Assembly (NCBI GenBank): GCA_017302165.1
Contig: JAFLCW010000001.1
Coordinates: 1,054,001-1,118,000 of the forward strand
Direction: 5' to 3'
Origin: Alphaproteobacteria bacterium
GTDB lineage: Bacteria > Pseudomonadota > Alphaproteobacteria > Micavibrionales > Micavibrionaceae
DNA length: 64,000 nucleotides
Position 1 is the first letter of the stretch, and each line of letters opens with the position of its first letter. A program made the position numbers and the translations under genes. Below the pieces are notes generated by a model. The model ran no database searches, had not been told where the DNA came from, and saw nothing but the letters and a program-made list of their open reading frames with translations. Positions 19,014 through 27,799 of the stretch are shown here, piece by piece.

Positions 19014-19433
19014 ATGATAAGATTATCAAAATTAACGGATTATGCCGTGGTCATTCTGTCTGACATGGCCAGTCATAATCAGGGTCAATTGGTGACAGCG
19101 TCGATCATTTCGGCGCGCACACACCTGCCGGAACCGACAGTGTCCAAGGTTCTTAAATTACTCGCCAAGGGGCACATCATCTTATCTACGCGCGGTGCTG
19201 GCGGGGGGTATCGTCTGGATAAAACCCCGGATAGCATCAGTATTGCTGACGTTATCACCGTTCTTGAAGGGCCCCTCGCGCTCACCGCATGCGCGGAAGG
19301 AAAAGAGGGCACATGCGCCCATGAAAAAAATTGTGCCGTGAAGGGGAAGTGGAATCCGGTCAACATCGCCATGCGTCAAGCACTGGAAAAAGTCACCCTG
19401 ACCCAAATGATTTCTGGGGGCATGATGTTATGA
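19014..19433 (+). CDS. Rrf2-family iron-sulfur regulator of the suf operon
   Basis: A 139-residue winged-helix regulator, start chosen at ATG 19014 ([15 protein letters not shown]), the normal Rrf2 N-terminus; an upstream ATG at 18948 would add 22 unlikely residues. The recognition region is [16 protein letters not shown], followed by the wing [11 protein letters not shown]. Cys93, Cys101 and Cys107 sit where IscR binds its Fe-S cluster (Cys92, 98, 104 in E. coli), with slightly wider first spacing. Its stop overlaps sufB (ATGA), so it is the first gene of the suf operon and probably autoregulates it by sensing Fe-S status, as SUF-linked Rrf2 proteins do. Confidence 0.92.
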   Translation: MIRLSKLTDYAVVILSDMASHNQGQLVTASIISARTHLPEPTVSKVLKLLAKGHIILSTRGAGGGYRLDKTPDSISIADVITVLEGPLALTACAEGKEGTCAHEKNCAVKGKWNPVNIAMRQALEKVTLTQMISGGMML

Positions 19434-20902
19434 CCGACATGACCGCCGAAACGATCGAAACCGTCAAAAATCTGGGCACCTATACAGCCGGGTTTGAAAC
19501 GGACATCGACATGGAATATGCCCCCAAGGGTCTATCCGAAGATATTATCCGTCTGATTTCATCAAAGAAAAACGAACCTGAATGGCTTTTGGCGTGGCGT
19601 CTGAAGGCCTATGCCCATTGGCAAAAGATGCCAGAGCCGGATTGGGCAAAGCTTTCCGTACCGGCGATAGATTATCAAGATGCGTATTATTACGCCGCGC
19701 CGAAATCTCATACCAAGCCCAAATCTTTGGATGAGATTGATCCCAAATTGCTGGAGACCTACAAGAAACTGGGAATCCCTTTAAAGGAGCAGGAAATTCT
19801 GGCCGGTGTTCAGGGCACAGAAAATATGGTGGCGGTGGATGCGGTGTTTGATAGCGTGTCAGTGGCCACAACCTTCCGTGCAAAACTCGAAGAGTCCGGG
19901 GTTATTTTTTGTTCCATCAGCGAGGCGGTGCAACGTTGTCCTGATCTGGTTCAAAAATATCTGGGGTCTGTGGTGCCGTTCCACGATAACAAACATGCGT
20001 GCTTGAATTCAGCCGTGTTTACGGATGGGTCGTTTGTTTATATCCCGCCGGGTGTGCGGTGTCCTATGGAATTGTCGACCTATTTCCGCATGAATGCCAA
20101 GAATACCGGGCAATTTGAACGCACGCTCATCATTGCCGACAAAGGAGCCTATGTCTCTTATCTCGAAGGATGCACGGCGCCGATGCGTGACGAAAACCAA
20201 ATGCATGCCGCCGTGGTGGAATTAATTACCCATGATGATGCTGAGATTAAATACTCCACGGTTCAAAACTGGTATCCCGGGGATGAAAATGGTAAAGGCG
20301 GGATTTATAATTTCGTCACAAAGCGCGCGTTGTGCGAAGGCCGGAATTCCCGCGTTTCATGGACACAGGTTGAAACCGGTTCGGCCATTACGTGGAAATA
20401 TCCTTCGTGTATTTTAAAAGGCGAGGGATCTCAGGGTGAATTTTACTCTGTCGCGATCACCAATCATCATCAACAGGCCGATACCGGCACCAAGATGATT
20501 CATATTGGGGCGAATACCCGGTCACGGATTATTTCCAAGGGGATCAGCGCTGGAAAATCGAATAACACCTATCGGGGGCAGGTAAAAATTCTGGCAGGTG
20601 CTGATCATGCCCGCAACTTCACGCAATGCGACAGTTTGTTGATCGGCGACCAATGCGGGGCACATACGGTGCCCTATATCGAAAGTAAGAATGCGGGGGC
20701 ACAGTTAGAGCACGAGGCCACCACATCCAAAATTTCTGAAGATCAACTTTTTTACTGCCAGCAACGCGGGATCAGCGAAGAAGCCGCGTTGGCGCTTATT
20801 GTCAATGGGTTTTGCAAAGAAGTGCTTCAGCATTTACCGATGGAATTTGCTGTTGAGGCACAAAAACTCGTGAGTATTTCACTTGAGGGGAGCGTGGGAT
20901 GA
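19430..20902 (+). CDS. sufB: Fe-S cluster scaffold SufB
   Basis: Scaffold of the SufBCD complex on which [4Fe-4S] clusters are built. The 490-residue product starts at ATG 19430, overlapping the regulator stop by 4 bases; the frame extends upstream but only inside the regulator. Family landmarks are [68 protein letters not shown], the [20 protein letters not shown] region, and the C-terminal [21 protein letters not shown]. It is separated from sufC-sufD by three unrelated genes. Confidence 0.97.
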   Translation: MTDMTAETIETVKNLGTYTAGFETDIDMEYAPKGLSEDIIRLISSKKNEPEWLLAWRLKAYAHWQKMPEPDWAKLSVPAIDYQDAYYYAAPKSHTKPKSLDEIDPKLLETYKKLGIPLKEQEILAGVQGTENMVAVDAVFDSVSVATTFRAKLEESGVIFCSISEAVQRCPDLVQKYLGSVVPFHDNKHACLNSAVFTDGSFVYIPPGVRCPMELSTYFRMNAKNTGQFERTLIIADKGAYVSYLEGCTAPMRDENQMHAAVVELITHDDAEIKYSTVQNWYPGDENGKGGIYNFVTKRALCEGRNSRVSWTQVETGSAITWKYPSCILKGEGSQGEFYSVAITNHHQQADTGTKMIHIGANTRSRIISKGISAGKSNNTYRGQVKILAGADHARNFTQCDSLLIGDQCGAHTVPYIESKNAGAQLEHEATTSKISEDQLFYCQQRGISEEAALALIVNGFCKEVLQHLPMEFAVEAQKLVSISLEGSVG

Positions 20903-21378
20903 CCCAAATTACATACCGAGAAGCCCAGATTACAGACTCTGCCTTAATTTTGAATTTCATTAAAGCGTTAGCCGAATATGAGAAACTGTTACATGAGGTC
21001 TCGGCAAATGAGGACGATATAAAAAAAACCTTGTTTGGAGCCAACCCAAGAGCATTTTGCTATCTAGCCGAAATTGATGATAAGCCTGCGGGTTTTGCTT
21101 TGTGCTTTTATAACTATTCGACATTCCAGGGTAAGAATGGAATTTATATCGAGGATATCTTTGTAGATCCAGGCTATAGGGGTTTAGGTATCGGAAAAGG
21201 TTTTTTTAAAGTACTTGCCGAAAGAGCCGTAAAGGAAAATTGCGGGCGCATTCAATGGTGGGTTTTAAATTGGAATGAAAGCTCTATAAATTTTTATAAA
21301 AAACTAGGGGCTCGCTCAATGAATGAGTGGACTGTGATGCGAATTGAGGGAGATGATATATGCAAGTTGGCCATGTAG
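20899..21378 (+). CDS. GNAT-family N-acetyltransferase (diamine/thialysine acetyltransferase type)
   Basis: A 159-residue acetyl-CoA-dependent acetyltransferase. The acetyl-CoA site is [21 protein letters not shown], written R-G-x-[23 protein letters not shown] is the C-terminal family motif and resembles the spermidine/thialysine N-acetyltransferase branch, so an amine substrate is plausible but not shown. Codon use is distinctly A+T-rich compared with sufB and sufC, suggesting transfer. It overlaps sufB by ATGA and phhB by 19 bases, so it is translated as part of the suf operon. Confidence 0.85.
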   Translation: MTQITYREAQITDSALILNFIKALAEYEKLLHEVSANEDDIKKTLFGANPRAFCYLAEIDDKPAGFALCFYNYSTFQGKNGIYIEDIFVDPGYRGLGIGKGFFKVLAERAVKENCGRIQWWVLNWNESSINFYKKLGARSMNEWTVMRIEGDDICKLAM

Positions 21379-21668
21379 ATTTAGAACCTCTGTCACAGGA
21401 TTTGTTAACGGATTGGCTTGAGACTACCGATGTATGGCGCGTGAGTGGGACTGAAATCGTGGGGGATTTCACCTTCAAGAATTTTTCTCAAGCGCTCGGT
21501 TTTATCGTTCAAGTCGGCATACTGGCTGAAAGACAGGATCATCATCCGCGGATTGAAAATACGTACACCCGAGTCACGATTGCCATGAACACCCATGATG
21601 CGGGAAATAAAATCACGCGGCGTGATACCAAACTCGCTGAATTGATAGAACAGATTAATATTTACTAG
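21360..21668 (+). CDS. phhB: Pterin-4a-carbinolamine dehydratase
   Basis: A 102-residue protein of the PhhB/DCoH family, which dehydrates 4a-hydroxytetrahydrobiopterin formed by aromatic amino acid hydroxylases. The active-site histidines fall exactly at His61-His62-Pro63 and His79 (THDAG), and FTFKNFSQALGFI and YTRVTIAMNTHD match the fold. AGGGAGA lies just upstream inside the 3' end of the acetyltransferase gene. No phenylalanine hydroxylase is in the window. Its location between sufB and sufC is unusual. Some family members also act in molybdopterin or folate metabolism. Confidence 0.9.
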   Translation: MQVGHVDLEPLSQDLLTDWLETTDVWRVSGTEIVGDFTFKNFSQALGFIVQVGILAERQDHHPRIENTYTRVTIAMNTHDAGNKITRRDTKLAELIEQINIY

Positions 21669-21681
21669 AAAAGGAAAAAAC

Positions 21682-21903
21682 ATGACGAAATTTTTTGATA
21701 AACTGAACATGGTGACAATCCTGCGCGTATCCGGGCTGTTTCTATTCGCCCTGTATGTCATTCAAGCTGTTTTAAATTCCCTTCGCGGGGCACAGATCGA
21801 TGATAGCTTGCTTATTTTTACGGTCGGGATTGCCAATGGCCTGTTTCAACCGTTGATCTTGCTGGCGCTGGCTGAAATTATCCGGTTGAGACAATCCAAA
21901 TGA
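21682..21903 (+). CDS. Small two-span membrane protein
   Basis: A 73-residue product with two predicted membrane segments (residues ~11-30, ILRVSGLFLFALYVIQAV; ~44-67, LLIFTVGIANGLFQPLILLA) and a short basic C-terminus. AAGGAA precedes the ATG by 6 bases. The stop overlaps the sufC start (ATGA), so it is translationally coupled to the ATPase gene. I do not recognise a family; a role in cluster assembly is not implied by the sequence. Confidence 0.75.
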   Translation: MTKFFDKLNMVTILRVSGLFLFALYVIQAVLNSLRGAQIDDSLLIFTVGIANGLFQPLILLALAEIIRLRQSK

Positions 21904-22649
21904 TCTCCATCAAAAATCTTCATGCCCGTATCGGGGATACGGAGATATTGAGAGGCCTTGATCTCGAGATCGGGGTGGGTCAAGTGCATGCCATCATGGG
22001 GCCGAATGGTGCCGGGAAATCAACCCTTTCTTACGTTCTGGCTGGGCGTGAAGGGTATGAGGTGACGCAAGGCGATATTTTGCTGAACGGGGAAAGTATT
22101 TTGGATTTATCCCCCGAAGACCGTGCCGCCAAAGGCATTTTTTTGGCGTTTCAATATCCGGTGGAAATACCCGGTGTTCAGATGACGACATTTTTGAAGA
22201 CAGCCGTTAATGCCGTGCGCACCGCGCGGGGAGAGCCAGAATTGAATGCCATTGATTTCCTTAAAATGATGAAATCCAAGGCACAAGATCTGGGCATGTC
22301 AGATGACATGATGAAACGCGCGGTGAATGCCGGATTTTCAGGCGGCGAAAAGAAACGAAGCGAGATTCTTCAGATGGCAATGCTGTCGCCGTCGTTTGCC
22401 GTGCTGGATGAAACGGATTCCGGACTGGATATTGACGCCCTCAAAATTGTGGCGGATGGGGTCAATAAACTCCGCGCCGCTCATCGATCCTTTTTGGTGA
22501 TCACGCATTACCAACGTCTTCTGGATTATATTAAACCGGATGTGGTGCATGTATTGGCCAAAGGCCGAATTGTAAAGACCGGCGGCGCTGATCTGGCGCA
22601 GACGCTTGAGAAATCAGGTTACGCCGATATTCTTAAGGATGTGGCCTAA
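21900..22649 (+). CDS. sufC: Fe-S assembly ATPase SufC
   Basis: ABC-type cytosolic ATPase that drives conformational change in SufBCD. The 249-residue protein has Walker A GPNGAGKST at residues 34-42, Q-loop FLAFQYPVEIPGV, and the SufC-specific signature FSGGEKKRSEILQM. The Walker B region is AVLDETDSGLDIDALKIV and the switch histidine lies in VITHYQRLLDYI. The ATG overlaps the preceding small gene and sufD follows after one base. Confidence 0.97.
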   Translation: MISIKNLHARIGDTEILRGLDLEIGVGQVHAIMGPNGAGKSTLSYVLAGREGYEVTQGDILLNGESILDLSPEDRAAKGIFLAFQYPVEIPGVQMTTFLKTAVNAVRTARGEPELNAIDFLKMMKSKAQDLGMSDDMMKRAVNAGFSGGEKKRSEILQMAMLSPSFAVLDETDSGLDIDALKIVADGVNKLRAAHRSFLVITHYQRLLDYIKPDVVHVLAKGRIVKTGGADLAQTLEKSGYADILKDVA

Positions 22650-22650
22650 C

Positions 22651-23670
22651 ATGATCTCACTGACCGACATTCCTTTGGTGTCGTCAGAGCGGTGGAAATT
22701 CACTGATCTGCATAAGGCACTTAAGAAAAAGACGCTGACGCCTACGGTCATGGGATGGGGGAGGGGCGTCGTGCCATTGCTCACTCATGCGCCTGGCCAT
22801 GAACGATATGGGGATACATCCCTGTGGGATTTGAATACGGCGCAGACTCAGGACATCAAATTTATTTCGGGTTCGACTGATGTAAACATCCACGCGGTGG
22901 ATGGCCAGATGCTGACCCCCCGGATCATCATTCACGTGAAGACCGGGGATACGCTCACCGTGAATGAATTTTTAGGCGGTACCGGAAGTTACTGGAAAAA
23001 TATGGTTGTTCAGGTGCATGTGGAGCCGGGTGGTCATTTATATCATCATCGGATCATCACGGAATCTGCTGAAGGTATCGCCACGATTTTCACCCATGTC
23101 GTTCTAGAACGGGATGCCCGGTATGACGCAGCATGCGTGATGATGGGGGCAGGGATGGTGCGAAACCAAATCCATGCGGAAATCAAGGGTTCAGGGGCGC
23201 AGTGTGCTTTAAATGGCGTTCATTTGTTGGCGGGGGAACAACACGGAGACACGACGATCACCATTGAACATCAGGCACCACACACACAATCCCACCAGAC
23301 ATATAAGAACGTCCTGACGGGATCATCACGCGGGGTGTTCCAAGGCAAGGTGCATGTTCATCAGGCGGCACAAAAGACGGATGGATACCAATTATCCAAC
23401 ACGCTGATGCTCTCCCCCTATGCTGAAATGGACACCAAGCCAGAGCTTGAGATTTACGCCGATGATGTCAAATGCTCACACGGCGCAACGACTGGAAAGC
23501 TGGATGAAAACGCGTTATTTTACCTTCGGGCGCGCGGCATTCCTCTGGCGCAGGCCAGATCCTTGTTGACGATGGCATTTGTTTCAGAGGTCATTGACCG
23601 TATCCCCGCCGAAGATATGCGTCAGTCGTTATTGTCTGATATTTCTCAATGGTTGTCCGATCATGTCTGA
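22651..23670 (+). CDS. sufD: Fe-S assembly protein SufD
   Basis: Non-catalytic partner of SufB in the SufBCD complex, needed for iron acquisition. The 339-residue product starts at ATG 22651, one base after the sufC stop. It has the right-handed beta-helix core with YLRARGIPLAQARSLLTMAF and the conserved CSHGATTGKLDENALFYL near the C-terminus, and ERWKFTDLHKAL at the N-terminus. It is shorter than E. coli SufD (423), mostly in the N-terminal helical part, as is common in alphaproteobacteria. It overlaps sufS by 8 bases. Confidence 0.95.
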   Translation: MISLTDIPLVSSERWKFTDLHKALKKKTLTPTVMGWGRGVVPLLTHAPGHERYGDTSLWDLNTAQTQDIKFISGSTDVNIHAVDGQMLTPRIIIHVKTGDTLTVNEFLGGTGSYWKNMVVQVHVEPGGHLYHHRIITESAEGIATIFTHVVLERDARYDAACVMMGAGMVRNQIHAEIKGSGAQCALNGVHLLAGEQHGDTTITIEHQAPHTQSHQTYKNVLTGSSRGVFQGKVHVHQAAQKTDGYQLSNTLMLSPYAEMDTKPELEIYADDVKCSHGATTGKLDENALFYLRARGIPLAQARSLLTMAFVSEVIDRIPAEDMRQSLLSDISQWLSDHV

Positions 23671-24883
23671 CGTGTCGATATATCGTGCGGATTTCCCGGT
23701 CTTGCGGGAAACAATGAATGGCCGGCCGTTATCGTATCTGGATACGGCCTCTAGTGCGCAAAAACCATCGATTGTTTTGGAATCAATGCGCGACATCATT
23801 GAGCATTATTACGCGAATGTGCATCGCGGCCTGTATCATTTTTCCCAAGTCAGTACGCGCAGTTTTGAAAATGTGCGCGGCAAGGTTGCTGATTTTATCG
23901 GGGGTCAGGAACGTGAGATCGTCTTCACCCGGAATACAACCGAATCCATTAATCTCGTCGCGCAGGCCTATGGCCGGACATTCCTGAAGGCCGAGGATGA
24001 AATCATCTTAAGCGAGATGGAGCATCACGCCAATATCGTGCCATGGCAGATTTTGCGTGATCAAATCGGGATTGTGATTAAAACAATCCCCGTGACCGAT
24101 GACGGCATGCTCGAAGTTTCAGCCCTGAATCACTTGCTAACAGATAGAACGCGGTTTGTTTCCCTGACCCATATTTCCAATGCACTGGGCACGATTAATC
24201 CCGTGAAGGATATTGTCACGCGCGTGAAATCACACCGCGATGATATAATGGTCTTGATTGATGGATCACAGGCCGTAGTGCATGCCCGAGTGGATGTGGC
24301 CGATATCGGGTGTGATTTTTATGTGTTCACCGGGCACAAATTATATGGCCCCACGGGCGTGGGTGTTTTATGGGGTCGTTATGACGTACTAGAATCCATG
24401 CCCCCTTACCAGGGCGGGGGGGATATGATCGACAGCGTCTCTTTTAATCGTACCACCTATAAATCTGCCCCGTATAAGTTCGAAGCTGGTACCCCCGCCA
24501 TCATCCAAGTGATCGGGTTAGGGGCGGCGATTGATTATCTTCGTGTCATTGGTATGGAGGATGTGTCCGCCCATGAAATGAAATTATATCAGTATGCCAT
24601 GGACGGTTTATCATCAGTTCAGGGATTGACGTTTCACGGCAGTGCCCCCCACAAGGCCGCGATCATTTCTTTTAATGCGTCATGGGCGCATAGGTCAGAT
24701 ATCGCCATGATTTTGGACAAAAGCGGTGTGGCTGTCCGAACAGGTCATCATTGTTGTATGCCGCTGATGTCCCGTTTAGGTGTTGACGGGACGGTACGGG
24801 TGTCCATTGGTCTTTATACAAACACGCAAGATATTGATGAATGTATCAAGGGAATTAAAAAAGCAAAGGATATGTTGTCATGA
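23663..24883 (+). CDS. sufS: Cysteine desulfurase SufS
   Basis: Group II PLP-dependent cysteine desulfurase supplying sulfur for cluster assembly. The 406-residue protein starts at ATG 23663 inside the end of sufD. It shows YLDTASSAQKP, FTRNTTESINLVAQA, SEMEHHANIVPW, the PLP lysine motif FTGHKLYGPTGVGVLWG, EAGTPAI and the short catalytic-cysteine loop RTGHHCCMPLM typical of SufS rather than IscS. No sufE gene adjoins it, so the sulfur acceptor is elsewhere or another carrier is used. It overlaps sufT by 4 bases. Confidence 0.96.
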   Translation: MSDVSIYRADFPVLRETMNGRPLSYLDTASSAQKPSIVLESMRDIIEHYYANVHRGLYHFSQVSTRSFENVRGKVADFIGGQEREIVFTRNTTESINLVAQAYGRTFLKAEDEIILSEMEHHANIVPWQILRDQIGIVIKTIPVTDDGMLEVSALNHLLTDRTRFVSLTHISNALGTINPVKDIVTRVKSHRDDIMVLIDGSQAVVHARVDVADIGCDFYVFTGHKLYGPTGVGVLWGRYDVLESMPPYQGGGDMIDSVSFNRTTYKSAPYKFEAGTPAIIQVIGLGAAIDYLRVIGMEDVSAHEMKLYQYAMDGLSSVQGLTFHGSAPHKAAIISFNASWAHRSDIAMILDKSGVAVRTGHHCCMPLMSRLGVDGTVRVSIGLYTNTQDIDECIKGIKKAKDMLS

Positions 24884-25296
24884 AAATGGAAGCCGTTGCC
24901 GACGATACCATGGTCAAGAATGCCTTAGGCGATGAGTATGATGAAATGTCAGAGCCGGGATATATTGAGCTGTCGTCCCATGCGTTGACGCCACTCATCA
25001 CCAAGGCCTTGCGGAATGTGTATGACCCGGAAATCCCGGTCAATATTTACGAACTGGGCCTGATTTATAAAATCGACGTCAAAGACGCAGAGGACGGTAA
25101 AGCCGATGTCGATGTCACCATGACATTAACATCGCCTGCGTGCCCGGTGGCACAGGAAATGCCCGGATGGGTACAAGGTGCCATTTTCGGAGTGGAGGGC
25201 GTGCGTCACGTGGATGTATCCATCATATGGGACCCGGCGTGGGATCCGTCCAAGATGGCGGAAACGGCCAAACTGCAACTCAATATGTTTGTGTGA
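24880..25296 (+). CDS. sufT: SufT-type Fe-S maturation factor (MIP18/DUF59)
   Basis: A 138-residue protein with the DUF59 core ALRNVYDPEIPVNIYELGLIY and the cysteine-containing loop MTLTSPACPVAQEMP, the pattern of SufT proteins that aid delivery or maturation of Fe-S clusters. The first ~40 residues are an acidic extension. ATGA overlap with sufS and TGATG overlap with sufA show tight coupling inside the suf operon. Confidence 0.92.
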   Translation: MKMEAVADDTMVKNALGDEYDEMSEPGYIELSSHALTPLITKALRNVYDPEIPVNIYELGLIYKIDVKDAEDGKADVDVTMTLTSPACPVAQEMPGWVQGAIFGVEGVRHVDVSIIWDPAWDPSKMAETAKLQLNMFV

Positions 25297-25661
25297 TGGC
25301 TATGACCGAAAAACAACCTTTCGCCCTGACCCCGTCTGCGGTATCGGCGATTAAACAAAAAACGGCGTTGAACCCGCAGGCGATTGGGCTTCGGCTTACC
25401 ATTAAATCCACCGGATGTTCCGGCAATAGTTACAAGATGGAACATGCTGTCTCTGAAGATCTGGGGGCGGATGACAAAATCGCGATAGACGGCGCGGTCT
25501 TATACATTCCCAAGATGCATTCATGGATGTTGTTCGGCATGGAAATTGATTATGCGGAAACCGCGATGCAAAGCGGGTTTATTTTCAACAACCCCAACGA
25601 AGCCGGACGGTGCGGATGCGGGGAAAGCTTTACGGTCAACAAGCCGGAAAAGACAGCCTAA
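25296..25661 (+). CDS. sufA: A-type Fe-S carrier protein SufA
   Basis: A 121-residue carrier that transfers clusters to apo-proteins. I start at ATG 25296 (MAMTEKQPF), overlapping the sufT stop by one base; ATG 25302 is also possible. The three cluster-ligand cysteines are present in STGCSGNSYKM and GRCGCGESF, and the HESB/IscA fold is otherwise standard. It is the last gene of the suf operon and is followed within 6 bases by a terminator. Confidence 0.95.
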   Translation: MAMTEKQPFALTPSAVSAIKQKTALNPQAIGLRLTIKSTGCSGNSYKMEHAVSEDLGADDKIAIDGAVLYIPKMHSWMLFGMEIDYAETAMQSGFIFNNPNEAGRCGCGESFTVNKPEKTA

Positions 25662-25666
25662 AAACA

Positions 25667-25690
25667 AAAGAGCCTCAAACGAGGCTCTTT
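25667..25690 (+). terminator. Rho-independent terminator of the suf operon
   Basis: A 10-bp perfect stem (AAAGAGCCTC / GAGGCTCTTT) with an AAAC loop lies directly after sufA. Because the stem is A/T-flanked on both sides it may also stop the small gene converging from the right. Confidence 0.9.
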
Positions 25691-25719
25691 AAATTTATGT
25701 TAGGCTTTATGACCTAAAA

Positions 25720-25896
25720 CTAACCAAGACGTGAAGCAGGAGCTGGAGCAGAAGGCACTACACCAGGAGCTCTTTTGCTGTTGAACTGGCTAAATAAGGA
25801 GCATGTGCGGCCTTTTACTGCATCGGCACCGATTGCACCAAATGCAAAGGATACTGCAAGACCACCAGCGGAAGAATGTTTAGAAAAAAGACTCAT
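25720..25896 (-). CDS. Short 58-residue hypothetical protein
   Basis: I read a 58-residue product on the reverse strand, from ATG 25894-25896 to TAG 25720-25722. A very strong ribosome binding site, AAAAGGAGCT, lies about 5 bases upstream. The product begins MSLFSKHSSAGGLAVSFAFG, has a weakly hydrophobic stretch at residues 10-27, one Cys (Cys32) and a Pro/Ala-rich tail (APGVVPSAPAPASRLG). No family is recognised. The strong SD and full reading frame argue that it is translated. It converges on the suf terminator and lies just downstream of the 183-residue gene on the same strand. Confidence 0.6.
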   Translation of the reverse strand: MSLFSKHSSAGGLAVSFAFGAIGADAVKGRTCSLFSQFNSKRAPGVVPSAPAPASRLG

Positions 25897-25921
25897 ATTT
25901 AGCTCCTTTTGTTACGCGGTT

Positions 25922-26473
25922 CTAGCGTCCGGCATATGCATCGAAGATTTCCTCGGTTGAGGCGTTCTTCTCATACGCCTTATAGACACTATCTAATCCT
26001 AATTCTGCTAATGTGTCAAGTAAAACAGGAAAGTGTGAAGATTTGCTTAATTCTTTCACAACTTTGCAGATATATACGATGGCATCCATGTTTTTAGCAT
26101 GAATGACAGCCGCATACTCCATCAGATCCTTAGTAGGGTCAGGTGCTGTAAAACCGATGATTTCCTGTTCGGCTTCGCGTAACCCTCTGATAAGGCTTGT
26201 AATAATCTTGGGATCAGTCTCTTGGGTTTTTCCCGGCACCTGAAGGTAGATAACGCGCCCTTGAGGGTTAAAGCCTGATTCTCCCGTACCTTTGATAACG
26301 TGAATGGGTATATTATGTAATGAATGAACCCGGATAAGTGTTTGGCCTGTCTCTGATTCGTTTAAAATCTGCTTCGATTCGTCCAAGATTTTTTGGGCAA
26401 AAGGATGCCCATAGGCGATGGCGTTGACCTTCGTTCCCTTGTCTCCGAATGCGCCTGATAGATCCTTATTCAC
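25922..26473 (-). CDS. Hypothetical protein (GTG start)
   Basis: A 183-residue cytosolic-looking product. The start is GTG 26471-26473 with GGAG 8 bases upstream. Recognisable short features are GFNPQGRVIYLQVPG, GLREAEQEIIGF, AAVIHAKNMDAIVY and a charged helical C-terminus. This layout faintly recalls putative-metallopeptidase families seen in Micavibrio-like genomes, but no HE-x2-H-type motif is present, so I make no functional call. The 58-residue gene follows 25 bases downstream on the same strand. Base composition is A+T-richer than the housekeeping genes. Confidence 0.65.
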   Translation of the reverse strand: MNKDLSGAFGDKGTKVNAIAYGHPFAQKILDESKQILNESETGQTLIRVHSLHNIPIHVIKGTGESGFNPQGRVIYLQVPGKTQETDPKIITSLIRGLREAEQEIIGFTAPDPTKDLMEYAAVIHAKNMDAIVYICKVVKELSKSSHFPVLLDTLAELGLDSVYKAYEKNASTEEIFDAYAGR

Positions 26474-26496
26474 GTCCCAAACTCCGTTTCATCATT

Positions 26497-27108
26497 CTAA
26501 GCCAGATAATGTTCTGATTCCAGACCGCGCGCCACACTTTGCAGGATCATCTTACGCGCCAGAATCACGACCCGCCCTGAGGGGGAGACAGCAATCTGTG
26601 CCCGGGATAATTGCCCTGAATCATAAATATCGGCATCCACCACAAAGCCGCCATCATCCTGATCTTTGACCTGAGCCGGTTGATGTCCGCGTATCACCGC
26701 GTCATAGGCACCGGGATCAAGGGAATCCAGCATCGGCATATCGTGCGGGTTTTTGACCAGCAGGGTTTCATCCCCGCCTTCGCCCGTGACATGGGAAAAG
26801 AAAAAGGCCAGGTAATCGATCACCGACCCCACCGTCAGCCGTAGTGCGCCTTTATCATTCACGGCATAAATAGGCGTTTCGGTGCCATCCAGATATTGAA
26901 AGAAGGTGCCATCCCCCAGATATTCAAACGTGAAAGAGGGCAGGGAGGCAAAATTGGTGACCTTGAATAAAGACACGCCATCATAAAACATCAGCCGCGC
27001 GGTTGAAACTTCGCTGGTGCCAGCCACGATTAACCCGGGATCAGACGCGCTTTTCACGCTGTTGATCACCTTGAGTGTGTTATCCCTGTCTAATCGTTGC
27101 CAGTGCAT
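26497..27108 (-). CDS. Hypothetical protein
   Basis: A 203-residue product without signal peptide or membrane span, starting MHWQRLDRDN. Segments such as RLMFYDGVSLFKVTNFAS, FEYLGDGTFFQYLDG and DAVIRGHQPAQVKDQDDGG suggest a beta-rich cytosolic domain. I do not recognise the family. A leader with three palindromes lies upstream (27148-27245), which could influence its expression. Confidence 0.65.
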   Translation of the reverse strand: MHWQRLDRDNTLKVINSVKSASDPGLIVAGTSEVSTARLMFYDGVSLFKVTNFASLPSFTFEYLGDGTFFQYLDGTETPIYAVNDKGALRLTVGSVIDYLAFFFSHVTGEGGDETLLVKNPHDMPMLDSLDPGAYDAVIRGHQPAQVKDQDDGGFVVDADIYDSGQLSRAQIAVSPSGRVVILARKMILQSVARGLESEHYLA

Positions 27109-27147
27109 TGTCGCGTTCTAAAGGTGGGTCTTGAAAAAACAAATCAC

Positions 27148-27245
27148 GCCTGTCTATTCCGACAGGCTTTCATGACTTTATCAATTCTTTTCTCAAATTT
27201 GCAAATTTGCGGATCTGTATGACATCATGAAGAGCCGAAGGCTCT
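27148..27245. other. Cluster of three short palindromes
   Basis: There are three perfect inverted repeats within 98 bases. GCCTGTC/GACAGGC (27148-27167) has a 6-base loop, CAAATTTG/CAAATTTG (27194-27209) has none, and AGAGCC/GGCTCT (27231-27245) has a 3-base loop. They lie between the divergent genes at 27108 and 27370. They may be leader hairpins of the reverse-strand gene, terminator relics or protein sites; no gene is seen here. Confidence 0.5.
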
Positions 27246-27369
27246 GTTTCTTATTTTCATAATTATTAGGCGTATAAAAGGGAAACGGGATAGCCTTTCC
27301 TTGAAATTTACGTAATAGTATGCTAGGGTATGGTAACTTACGATTTGTAAAAAAGTTAGGAGATATTTT

Positions 27370-27717
27370 ATGACTGCTGAATGGGGAGGCAAACACACAG
27401 GTAAAACTCTACACCTTGGGAATTTCAGTAGAGTAAGTGCTCAAATATATGATAGCGGAACGCAAAATTTTTTACCTGAGATTCAAATCATAGAAACGTA
27501 TCCGCCTCGCCTGGATGGTGTAACTGAGCATGGCGGAAGGCTTATTACGTCGATTCCGTTTGTAGATTTAAAGCAAGCTAGAGCTTTTCAAGCTGAGTTT
27601 GAAAAAGCTTTGAGTGGAATGTTATCAAATGAGAAGGTCATTTCTGCCGGTCCCGGAGTCAGAGATAGAATAGCTAGGCTTGCGCACGCAACACATCGAA
27701 CGTTATCTCAAGGTTAA
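27370..27717 (+). CDS. Hypothetical protein
   Basis: A 115-residue product starting MTAEWGGKHTGKTLHLG with a good ribosome site (AGGAGA, 8 bases upstream). No membrane segment, signal peptide or known motif is seen; LKQARAFQAEFEKALSGML is a probable amphipathic helix. The gene is A+T-rich, isolated, and convergent with dusA, with an 82-base gap that holds nothing recognisable. It is possibly an acquired gene. Confidence 0.65.
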   Translation: MTAEWGGKHTGKTLHLGNFSRVSAQIYDSGTQNFLPEIQIIETYPPRLDGVTEHGGRLITSIPFVDLKQARAFQAEFEKALSGMLSNEKVISAGPGVRDRIARLAHATHRTLSQG

Positions 27718-27799
27718 GTCAAATATTATGGCGAGTTGATAACTTACCGAGTGGCCTTAATAGTAGAAGATGTCTAATATTGATTGCTGTCGTGTAAAC

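Noticed and set aside
25140..25661. Longer sufA product starting at 25140
   Set aside because: The additional 52 codons run inside sufT in another frame; the 25296 start gives the normal length.
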